Shown here one piece after another: positions 1 to 25,306 of a stretch of DNA of 64,000 nucleotides. The stretch covers positions 599,477 through 663,476 of the forward strand of contig NZ_CVQP01000005.1 of the NCBI RefSeq assembly GCF_001040705.1, given 5' to 3'. The notes under the pieces are model-generated. The model was not told where the DNA came from, did no database searches, and worked only from the letters and a program-made list of their open reading frames with translations. Positions within the stretch are counted from its first letter, which is position 1; each line of letters starts with the position of its first letter. The position numbers were made by a program, and so were the translations under genes. The DNA is from Rhodococcus sp. RD6.2. GTDB lineage: Bacteria; Actinomycetota; Actinomycetes; Mycobacteriales; Mycobacteriaceae.

Positions 1-1
1 G

Positions 2-18559
<18,558 letters not shown>

Positions 18560-18615
18560 CGGAGACACCAGCCGCCGAACCCGAGTGAACACCCGCTGCG
18601 TTCTCACGGACCCGT

Positions 18616-18641
18616 GTTTCGCGGTGCCGCGGCGCGGGAAC
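18616..18641 (+). promoter_or_regulatory. SigF/SigB-type promoter for the csbD-like gene
   Basis: GTTT at 18616-18619, a 16-base spacer, then GGGAAC at 18636-18641. The general-stress sigma consensus is GTTT-N15/16-GGGTAT, with GGGAAT also accepted in Bacillus SigB. The start codon is at 18675. Confidence 0.6.
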
Positions 18642-18674
18642 CCCCCGACTGCACCGCACACAGAGGAGGCTCAC

Positions 18675-18848
18675 ATGAGTGCGATCGACAAGGCCAAGAA
18701 CAAGGCCGAAGAACTGGCAGGCAAGACCAAGAAGAAGGTCGGAGAGGCCACCGGCAACGACAAGACCGAGGCCGAAGGCCGCCGGGACGAGGCGAAGGGA
18801 AACATCAAGCAGGCGGGCGAGAAGGTCAAGGACGCCTTCAAGGATTGA
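18675..18848 (+). CDS. CsbD family stress protein
   Basis: Small, highly charged, Lys/Glu-rich cytoplasmic protein of 57 residues (starts MSAIDKAKNKAEELAGK, ends DAFKD), matching the CsbD family. In Bacillus csbD is a SigB-dependent general-stress gene; its biochemical role is unknown. The ATG at 18675 was chosen because GAGGAGG ends five bases before it; upstream in-frame codons have no ribosome site and do not read as CsbD. A SigF-type promoter lies 34 bases upstream. The gene follows the NRPS by 115 bases on the same strand but is probably transcribed on its own. Confidence 0.9.
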   Translation: MSAIDKAKNKAEELAGKTKKKVGEATGNDKTEAEGRRDEAKGNIKQAGEKVKDAFKD

Positions 18849-18865
18849 GCTTTCCACGACGGGAG

Positions 18866-18896
18866 GGTGGCCGGCGACGATGCGCCGCCGGCCACC
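18866..18896. terminator. Hairpin between convergent csbD and STAS genes
   Basis: Perfect 11-bp stem: GGTGGCCGGCG (18866-18876) pairs with 18886-18896 across a 9-base loop. There is no U tract, as is common in actinobacteria. It fits a bidirectional terminator. Confidence 0.6.
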
Positions 18897-18917
18897 TCAC
18901 CCACGACCGTCGAGCGG

Positions 18918-19379
18918 TCACACAGCGACGACGGTCGCGCGCCTTCCCACCCCGCAGATCGCGAGGTGGCGCCGCGTCTGACGCCCGCAGAGCACCACCA
19001 ACCGTCCACCCCGGGCGGTGAGGACGGCCGCGGCCGCGTCGATCACCGACATCGCGGTACAGCCCACGAACGGCACGTCCCGCAGGTCCAGCACCGCCGT
19101 ATGTCGATGGATCAACCCGTCACCCAGCCGGGCACGCAACGCGGGCGCGGACACCGCGTCGAGGTCGCCGGCCACGTGCACGACGATGTAGCCCTCCTCG
19201 GGTTCGCCGACCTCGATGGTCGGCGTCCCATTCCCGCTGCCGACCGCCGTGAACACTTCTCGCGTGAACACTGCTGTCGTCGATTCGGCTGCCGCGAACT
19301 GGGCATCCTCCACGGACAGGGTGAAAAGCCTGGGCGCGGCAGTGGGGCAGGCGCCGCTCACACCGGGTATTCGATTCAT
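18918..19379 (-). CDS. STAS-domain protein, probable anti-sigma factor antagonist
   Basis: About 153 residues. The C-terminal half has the STAS pattern of the SpoIIAA/RsbV family: a strand (IVVHVAGDLDAVSAPALRARL), then AVLDLRDVPFVGCTAMSVIDAAAAVL. Such proteins bind anti-sigma kinases and are switched by phosphorylation. The usual Ser in the D-S-S/T-G loop is replaced by a C-T-A sequence here, so the phospho-site, if any, would be the Thr. The N-terminal 60 residues are not recognised. The start at 19379 (AATG after GGAGCGTGCC) is preferred over the ATG at 19427, which lacks a ribosome site. It is divergent from a second STAS gene at 19585; RsbW/SigF at 58 kb are candidate partners. Confidence 0.8.
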   Translation of the reverse strand: MNRIPGVSGACPTAAPRLFTLSVEDAQFAAAESTTAVFTREVFTAVGSGNGTPTIEVGEPEEGYIVVHVAGDLDAVSAPALRARLGDGLIHRHTAVLDLRDVPFVGCTAMSVIDAAAAVLTARGGRLVVLCGRQTRRHLAICGVGRRATVVAV

Positions 19380-19521
19380 GGCACGCTCCGTCGTCCAATC
19401 GCGGAACCGTGGGATCGACGCGTGCATTGGTCGAGCGCCACGGACCTGGGGGTCGCCTCGGCTGTGCTCTCAACCACTCCCCAGCCTAGACCCGATCCGG
19501 CTCGGTGGCGTCGACCGCCAC

Positions 19522-19547
19522 GTTTTCGACCGCGACCCAGGGGGTAT
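19522..19547 (+). promoter_or_regulatory. SigF/SigB-type promoter for the STAS gene at 19585
   Basis: GTTT at 19522-19525, 16-base spacer, GGGTAT at 19542-19547: an exact match to the SigF-type consensus. The start codon is 38 bases downstream. Confidence 0.75.
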
Positions 19548-19584
19548 GTCCGCGGGGTAGACGCAAGTTCATCGGGAGGCTCAC

Positions 19585-20034
19585 GTGCGGATTCACAGTC
19601 ACTGCCTGGACCGTCCCCTGGTCGAGTCCGCCCGTGGGCACCTGCCCCGGCGCGGACCCACGGTCCTGGCCGTCACCGGCGACATCGACCGGCTCGACGC
19701 CGCTGACTTCGCCACCGACCTCTCCCTGGCGGTCGCCGACGCCGTGCGCACCCTCGTGGTCGACCTCACCCGCATCGGATCGGTCGAATCAGCTGCGGGG
19801 CAGGTACTCGTGGACGCGCTCCTCGACGCGCAGGGCCGCGCTGACTGTGGCGGGGTGGCGCTGCTGCTGGTGCCCGACGAGGCAACGTGGCGGCACGCCA
19901 TGAACCTTCCCGGGGGCCCGACGACCCATTTCCGCTGTTACGCCACCGTGCGCGACGCCGTCGAGGCCCGCGCCGCGGAACTGTCCGCGCACGCCGACCT
20001 CGACTACGGCGTCGGGCGTCGTCCTGGCGACTGA
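19585..20034 (+). CDS. STAS-domain protein, second anti-anti-sigma-like protein
   Basis: 149 residues, GTG start with GGGAGG (19574-19579) five bases before it. The core, VLAVTGDIDRLDAADFATDL followed by RTLVVDLTRIGSVESAAGQVL, fits the strand-helix plan of STAS anti-sigma antagonists, with Ser residues (SVESAAG) at the usual regulatory loop. It is preceded by an exact SigF-type promoter, so it may feed back on SigF through partner switching. Its 3' end overlaps the convergent N-oxygenase gene by 31 bases. Sequence divergence from its neighbour argues against a recent duplication. Confidence 0.75.
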   Translation: MRIHSHCLDRPLVESARGHLPRRGPTVLAVTGDIDRLDAADFATDLSLAVADAVRTLVVDLTRIGSVESAAGQVLVDALLDAQGRADCGGVALLLVPDEATWRHAMNLPGGPTTHFRCYATVRDAVEARAAELSAHADLDYGVGRRPGD

Positions 20035-21008
20035 GTGCCCACCCCGCCGGATCCGGGGTGCTCGAACCGGTCGAGGAGCCGGTCGACCGCACTGCAGTTC
20101 TCGACGAGCCGTCGCCGCTCGGGATCGTCGGCGACCTCCCGCAGCATCTCGTCGGCGCCGGGGACCGCCTCGGCGTGCAGGATCGCCCGCCACACCCGAA
20201 AATCCGTCGCGGTGAACGCGTCGACGCCGGCCCGCAGCTCCGCAGCGAGGGTGCGTCTGTCCCGTTCGTCGAGTGCGTCGTGGACGAGGGTCACCATCTC
20301 GACCGCAACCGACGCGTGCGCGGTCTCGTCACGGCGGTGCAGCGCCACCGTCGCCTGGTGCACCGGCTGGATGGAGCGGTCGTCGGCGATGAGGGCGAGG
20401 TAGTCACCAATCGACGTCTCCGCCACCGTCGCCCGGGCCAGCGTCGCCAGTGCCGCCTCCCGGGGCGAGGCGGCGCGCGCCACCGCGGCACGGTATGCCC
20501 GCACCGTCCCCGATTCCGGGAGCGCCGCATCCGGCAACGCCCAGCCGCGGGCGCGGCGCGTGAGCGCGGACCCGTTCAGGTGCATCAGCGTGTGGTACTC
20601 CTCGTCGACCATCGCCTGCACGACGGCGGCGCGGGCCGCGTCGGAGAAGCCGGTGCCGAACGCGTCCCGGAACAGCAACCCGAACGCGGGCGTGACGAGG
20701 TCCTGTTCCATGTCGACGACGTTCTTGTTGTAGGCGATCCACCCCCACGCCCCGAGCCGGGCCCGGGCGTCGTCGTCGAGGTTCTCGTACACCGGGTGAC
20801 CCGCGAACGGCAGCAACGCATCCGGGTAGTCGGTGCGGCCGGGGTCGTACAGGTCGTCCATCGTGGGCACGTCGAGGTCCGGTTCGGTGCGGCGCACGGT
20901 GGCCCGGCGCGGCCAACTGCGGACCAGGCCGCGGATCACCGCCGACTCCACCGCGTTGTCGGCGTCGTACCCGGGCAGCCGGCCCGTCACCGCACCGTGC
21001 TCACTCAT
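20004..21008 (-). CDS. AurF-type diiron N-oxygenase
   Basis: 334 residues. The family oxidises aryl amines with O2 at a carboxylate-bridged diiron centre (AurF makes p-nitrobenzoate; CmlI makes the chloramphenicol nitro group). The metal ligands can be placed: E in DMEQDL, E and H in DEEYHTLMH, E in VAETSIGDYL, and H-x3-E-x2-H in HRRDETAH. The set is complete, so the protein should be active. The start at 21008 overlaps the dehydrogenase stop as ATGA, indicating translational coupling. It is the last gene of the pap operon, so the likely substrate is 4-aminophenylpyruvate, p-aminophenylalanine or the same residue on a carrier protein. The exact substrate and final oxidation state cannot be read from sequence. 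Confidence 0.92.
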   Translation of the reverse strand: MSEHGAVTGRLPGYDADNAVESAVIRGLVRSWPRRATVRRTEPDLDVPTMDDLYDPGRTDYPDALLPFAGHPVYENLDDDARARLGAWGWIAYNKNVVDMEQDLVTPAFGLLFRDAFGTGFSDAARAAVVQAMVDEEYHTLMHLNGSALTRRARGWALPDAALPESGTVRAYRAAVARAASPREAALATLARATVAETSIGDYLALIADDRSIQPVHQATVALHRRDETAHASVAVEMVTLVHDALDERDRRTLAAELRAGVDAFTATDFRVWRAILHAEAVPGADEMLREVADDPERRRLVENCSAVDRLLDRFEHPGSGGVGTQSPGRRPTP

Positions 21009-21865
21009 CGCACCGTGTCCTCGAACAGCCGGGCGCACAGCGCCGCGTAGTCGTCGGCGCGGTCACCGAGCGGGACCCGGGCGCGGGCGAGCAGGGCGGC
21101 GAAGTCGTCGATGTCGCCGACCGCGGCGTCCGACACCCGGGACACGGCCCGCACCAATGCATCCCGCGCCGCCGACGCATACGGGTTCGCGAGCTGCACG
21201 TCCCGGTACACCTCGGGGGTGCCGCCGGTGACCCGGGCCAGCAGCGCCGACATCGTCGCGAACGGCGGTGTCGCGAGGGCCGCGGCCTCGTCGGGGTCGA
21301 CACCGAGATCGGTCAGCGCCCACCCGAACGCCAGCACCGCCGCGTGGGTGAGCGCCTGCAGCGCCGCGCACACCCGGTCGTGCCGGTCCGCGGTCGTCAC
21401 CTGCACCCGCGCACCCCACCTCGCCAGGTCGGCGAGCACCACGTCCGCGGCGGGTCCGCCGTGGTGCACGACGACCGCGACGGCCCGGCCCCGCATGTCC
21501 AGGGACGGCGCGAACATCGGGTTCACCCCGATGACCGGTTCCGCGTCGCCCGCCACGGCGGCCGCGAACCGCGACTTCACCGACAGTGTCTCGACCAGCA
21601 CCGCCTCCGGTTTCATCGTGGCCCGCACCGCCCCGACCGCGGTGAGGGCCACGTCCTCCGGTACCGCGAGCACGACGACGTCGGCGCGGCGCAGCAGTTC
21701 CATCACCACGGTGTCGGGGCAGGTGACGTCGTCACCGGACGCGGCGTCGACGACCTCGACGGTGGCGCCGTCCCCGCGCCACTGGTCCACCAGCATCGTC
21801 CCCACCGCGCCCGCGCCGCCGACGACGACCACCGTGCGGGTGTCCGGAGCGGCGGTGTCGGTCAC
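21005..21865 (-). CDS. papC: 4-amino-4-deoxyprephenate dehydrogenase (PapC-like, TyrA superfamily)
   Basis: 286 residues, GTG start overlapping the upstream stop as GTGA. The N-terminus has a Rossmann NAD site (VVVVGGAGAVGTMLVDQW), followed by the TyrA-type helical dimerisation region. The expected reaction is oxidative decarboxylation of 4-amino-4-deoxyprephenate to 4-aminophenylpyruvate. In ordinary TyrA the motif around the substrate 4-hydroxyl reads HPMxG or similar; here it reads GVNPMFAP, with Asn in place of His, which may suit a 4-amino substrate. The gene sits between aminodeoxychorismate synthase and an AurF-type oxygenase, which favours PapC over a tyrosine-pathway enzyme. Confidence 0.9.
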   Translation of the reverse strand: MTDTAAPDTRTVVVVGGAGAVGTMLVDQWRGDGATVEVVDAASGDDVTCPDTVVMELLRRADVVVLAVPEDVALTAVGAVRATMKPEAVLVETLSVKSRFAAAVAGDAEPVIGVNPMFAPSLDMRGRAVAVVVHHGGPAADVVLADLARWGARVQVTTADRHDRVCAALQALTHAAVLAFGWALTDLGVDPDEAAALATPPFATMSALLARVTGGTPEVYRDVQLANPYASAARDALVRAVSRVSDAAVGDIDDFAALLARARVPLGDRADDYAALCARLFEDTVR

Positions 21866-23949
21866 GGCGCGCTCTCGTCGGCGACGGCCAGTGCGCGCCG
21901 GGTCGCCAACGCCTTGACCATCGTCTCCTCGAATTCGTCCGCCGGGTCGGACAGTGCGACGATCGCGCCCCCCACCCCGAACGTGACCTCGTCGGCGGTT
22001 GCGACCATCGTCCGGATCACAATCGACAGGTCGGCGGTCCCCGTCAACGAGAGATAGCCGATGGCACCGGAGTACACGCCCCGCGGCCCGGACTCGAGCT
22101 TGTCGATGATCTCCATCGTCCGCACCTTCGGCGCGCCCGTCATCGACCCTCCAGGGAACGCCGCGCGCAGACAGTCGACGGCGGTAAGGCCTTCACGCAG
22201 GGTGCCGCGGACCGTCGACACCAATTGGTGCACCGGCGCGTAGGTTTCGACGGCGAACAGCGCCGGGACGTGCACCGATCCGGGCACACACACCCGGGAC
22301 AGGTCGTTGCGCACCAGGTCCACGATCATCAGGTTCTCCGCACGGTCCTTCTCGCTGGCCAGCAGATCGCACCGCAGGGACCTGTCCTGGTCGGCGTCCG
22401 CCGACCGCGGCCGTGTGCCCTTGATCGGTTTCGACTCCACCGTCCGGTCCGTACTGATCTTGAGGAAGCGTTCCGGGGACGCGCTGAGCACCGACAAGCC
22501 GGTGAACTGCAGCAACGCGCTGTACGGCATCGGGCTGATCTCCCGCAGCCGCGTGTAACCGGACAGGGGGTCGAGGCGGCAGTGGACGGTCGCGGCGTTC
22601 GTCAGGCACACCTCGTACGACTCTCCGGACCGGATCTCCGCGAGGCACTGATCGATCAGCCCCAGGTAGGTGTCGCGGTCGTGCCGGAACATCACCGGAA
22701 CGTCGTGCGGCCGCGGAATCAACGGGGGAGCGGCGCCGGGCGACGCGGCACGGTCGTCGCCGAGCGCCCGGATGGTCGCCGCCGTCTCCCGCAGCCACCG
22801 CGCCTGCTCGGGGTCCGCGGCGTCGACGGGATCGAGTGCGAGCAGGTGGGCGCATCCGGCGTCGTGGTCGATCACCACGGCGCGGTCCGCGAACACCAGT
22901 GCGGCGTCGGCCTGCTCCGACGCGTGGGCCAACTGTCCGACGGTGTCGGCCTTGAGTTCGTACCCGAGATAGCCGACGTAGCCGAGGCAGAACCCGAACG
23001 GCAGATCCGAGTGCGGCGCGACCGACCGCTCCCGCAGACGCGCATCCAGGTAGTCGAACAGGGTGCTGCGGAACTCCTGCACCGAGCCATCCGAACGTTC
23101 CACGCGCACAGCCGTTTCCGGGACGCGATAGGTGACGTACTCGGCGCGCGGCCCGGAGCAGTCACCCATCACCGAGAACCGGCCGTCGGGCTGGTTCGCC
23201 CCCGAACCGTCCAGCCAGAAACTGTTCGGCCCGTCCGCGAACAACCTCTCGTACACCGTCTTCGGGTCCGCGGCCCGCTCCACCCGCACCGACCGGACCT
23301 GGTAGCGGCGCGGCTCCTCCGGCGCCGCCGGTCGCGGTGGGGGCGCCAGCGGTCGCCGCGCCCGCACCGGCGTGACCGCAGCGAAATTGGACAGCAGTTC
23401 GCGCCCGTACTCGGTGCAGATCGACTCCGGATGGAACTGCACACCCCACAACGGCAGATCCCGATGCCGCACCGCCATCAGCACCCCGTCGTCGGACCAC
23501 GCCTGCGCCAGCAACGCGTCCGGGATCTCCTCGATCGCCAGCGAGTGATACCGCACCGCGTCGAACGGTGACGGCAGGCCCGCGAACAACCCCTGTCCGT
23601 CGTGATGCACCGCGCTGATCCGCCCGTGCCGGGGTTCCGGCGCCGCGACCACCTCACTGCCGAACAGGTGGCACAGCCCCTGATGTCCCAGACACACCCC
23701 GAGGACGGGCAGACCGCTGTCCGTCAACGCCTGCCCACTGATCCCGAAGTCGCGATGGCGGTCCGGCCGCCCCGGGCCGGGGGAGACGACGACGTTGTCG
23801 AACTCCGACAGGGCCACGGCCGACCACGGCGCGTCGTTCGCCACCACCACCGGCGCGGTGCCGTTGACCTCCGTCAACAGCGCGTACAGGTTGTACGTGA
23901 ACGAGTCGTAGTTGTCGATCAACAGTGTCCGCACGCCCATACTCCTCAC
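21862..23949 (-). CDS. papA: 4-amino-4-deoxychorismate synthase, fused amidotransferase and synthase (PapA-like)
   Basis: 695 residues converting chorismate and glutamine to 4-amino-4-deoxychorismate. Residues 1-190 are a class-I glutamine amidotransferase: NYDSFTYNL, nucleophile Cys in GVCLGHQG, and His-Glu in QFHPES. Residues from about 215 are the PabB-type synthase, with the PIKGT lysine motif that separates aminodeoxychorismate synthase (PIKGT) from anthranilate synthase (PIAGT), then DLVRNDL and GGSMTGAPK. The GTG start at 23949 overlaps the mutase stop as GTGA; an internal ATG at 23940 is possible. The fusion also occurs in folate synthesis, but coupling to a mutase, a dehydrogenase and an N-oxygenase, with no lyase (pabC) present, points to the p-aminophenylalanine route. 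Confidence 0.93.
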   Translation of the reverse strand: MRSMGVRTLLIDNYDSFTYNLYALLTEVNGTAPVVVANDAPWSAVALSEFDNVVVSPGPGRPDRHRDFGISGQALTDSGLPVLGVCLGHQGLCHLFGSEVVAAPEPRHGRISAVHHDGQGLFAGLPSPFDAVRYHSLAIEEIPDALLAQAWSDDGVLMAVRHRDLPLWGVQFHPESICTEYGRELLSNFAAVTPVRARRPLAPPPRPAAPEEPRRYQVRSVRVERAADPKTVYERLFADGPNSFWLDGSGANQPDGRFSVMGDCSGPRAEYVTYRVPETAVRVERSDGSVQEFRSTLFDYLDARLRERSVAPHSDLPFGFCLGYVGYLGYELKADTVGQLAHASEQADAALVFADRAVVIDHDAGCAHLLALDPVDAADPEQARWLRETAATIRALGDDRAASPGAAPPLIPRPHDVPVMFRHDRDTYLGLIDQCLAEIRSGESYEVCLTNAATVHCRLDPLSGYTRLREISPMPYSALLQFTGLSVLSASPERFLKISTDRTVESKPIKGTRPRSADADQDRSLRCDLLASEKDRAENLMIVDLVRNDLSRVCVPGSVHVPALFAVETYAPVHQLVSTVRGTLREGLTAVDCLRAAFPGGSMTGAPKVRTMEIIDKLESGPRGVYSGAIGYLSLTGTADLSIVIRTMVATADEVTFGVGGAIVALSDPADEFEETMVKALATRRALAVADESAP

Positions 23950-24275
23950 CCCTGCCCGGACGAGTCCTCCACGATCAGGTCCTCCAGCCGGCAGGTTTCC
24001 GCGATCAGCAGGTCGTACAGGTCGTGCAGGAACTTCGGCGAGAGGTCGTGGTCGAGCGCGTATCCGTGGGCGTGCTCGTGCACTGCGCCGACGCGGAGCG
24101 GCTGCATCACCGGGATCGCGTGCTTGCGTTTGACCACCGCAATCCTGGTGCAGACCTCGATTCGGGCGCGCACGTCCTCGAGGAGACGATCGTCGATTCC
24201 GTCCAATTCGTCCCGCAGGTTCGCGAGTTCACGCGCACTCGACTCGAGTTCGGCGCTCTTCGTCGATTCTTTCAC
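23946..24275 (-). CDS. papB: 4-amino-4-deoxychorismate mutase (PapB-like, AroQ fold)
   Basis: About 109 residues, all-helical AroQ type: LRDELDGIDDRLLEDVRARIEVCTR, then a basic VVKRKHAIPVMQPLRV segment holding the expected Lys and Arg ligands, and a C-terminal helix. Predicted to rearrange aminodeoxychorismate to aminodeoxyprephenate. The GTG start at 24275 has AAGGTGG upstream at a normal distance and gives the usual family length; the longer frame to 24344 adds an N-terminus without family resemblance. It is the first gene of a four-gene operon in which each gene overlaps the next. Confidence 0.87.
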   Translation of the reverse strand: MKESTKSAELESSARELANLRDELDGIDDRLLEDVRARIEVCTRIAVVKRKHAIPVMQPLRVGAVHEHAHGYALDHDLSPKFLHDLYDLLIAETCRLEDLIVEDSSGQG

Positions 24276-24475
24276 CGTTCGACCACCTTGCACTGTCCGA
24301 AAAGGCGCGCAGGCGCGGTTGTTCGCCGTTCCGCGCGCTCCCACCGTTCAACCGTGCGCGGTCCACCGGGCGAACCGCGGTCTCGACCTTCCCATGCTCC
24401 CACCTTGTGCGTCGCGGCGGCGGGGTTCTCCGTTACTCGCTGGTCACGATTGGCGAACATGTCGGGTCGGAGCCG

Positions 24476-25231
24476 TCAGCGGACGCGGAGCTGCTCACCG
24501 GGCGCCAGCTCGATCGCGGTACCTCCCGCCGCGCGGACCCGTCCGACGAAGTCACCGCCCGGCGCCGCGAACAGCTGCGGCCGCACTGCGTCGAGCCCGA
24601 TCGGCCACAGCGTCCCGAAGTGCACCGGAATCGACAGACCCGCCGCGGTCGACCTCGCGGCCAGTGCCGCCGACGCCGGGTCCATGTGACCGGGACCGAG
24701 CGTCGGCCCCCACCCCCCGACCGGGAGAAGCGCCGCATCGCACCGCGGAACCCACTCGGCCATCGCGGGATCGAACGCGGTATCCCCGGCGAAATACGTG
24801 GTCGCCTCACCCTCGACGACGTACCCGAGCGCGGGAACGGTCCGCGGACCGCGCCGCCATCGCCTGCCGTCGTGATCCGCGGGCACCGCCCGAATCGACA
24901 CCGAGCCGACCGCCGTCGCCTCACCGGGCGCGAGTTCGACGATCCGGTCACCGAACCGCCTGAGCCCGGCGAACACATCCGCCGCGCCGCGAGGCACCAC
25001 GATCGGCACGTCCGCGCCCAGTAGCGCCAGCGACGGCAGATGCGTGTGATCGGCGTGCAGATGCGAGAGCACCACCACGTCTGGGCGGACCGGACGGGCG
25101 AGGGGATCCTCCCCGCGGCGCCGCCGCAGATGCCCCACGCGGCCCGTCAACACGGGATCGGTCAGTACCGTCGTCGGGCCGTCCGCGATCGCGACCGTCG
25201 CGTGGCCGAGCCACCGGATGTTCACTGCCAT
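24476..25231 (-). CDS. MBL-fold metal-dependent hydrolase (UlaG-like)
   Basis: 251 residues. Metallo-beta-lactamase fold with the zinc motif SHLHADHTH near residue 60, an early WLGHATVAI strand and AGDTAF, all typical of the UlaG/YtnP-like branch with unknown substrate. Cytoplasmic, no signal peptide. ATG at 25231 after a GGGGTG stretch. It ends 200 bases before the pap operon on the same strand; the gap holds the likely operon promoter, so membership in the pathway is uncertain. It starts 75 bases from a divergent membrane-protein gene. Confidence 0.85.
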   Translation of the reverse strand: MAVNIRWLGHATVAIADGPTTVLTDPVLTGRVGHLRRRRGEDPLARPVRPDVVVLSHLHADHTHLPSLALLGADVPIVVPRGAADVFAGLRRFGDRIVELAPGEATAVGSVSIRAVPADHDGRRWRRGPRTVPALGYVVEGEATTYFAGDTAFDPAMAEWVPRCDAALLPVGGWGPTLGPGHMDPASAALAARSTAAGLSIPVHFGTLWPIGLDAVRPQLFAAPGGDFVGRVRAAGGTAIELAPGEQLRVR

Positions 25232-25306
25232 CACACACCCCGTCGCTGCGCTTGCCCCTGCGCGTGCCTGACGACCGTAACACCGCCGCCGACCTACGAT
25301 CCGACC

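Noticed and set aside
21862-23949. PapA-like gene as ordinary folate pabAB
   Set aside because: Not excluded by the enzyme itself, but gene coupling to a mutase, a TyrA-like dehydrogenase and an N-oxygenase, with no pabC, makes folate synthesis unlikely.
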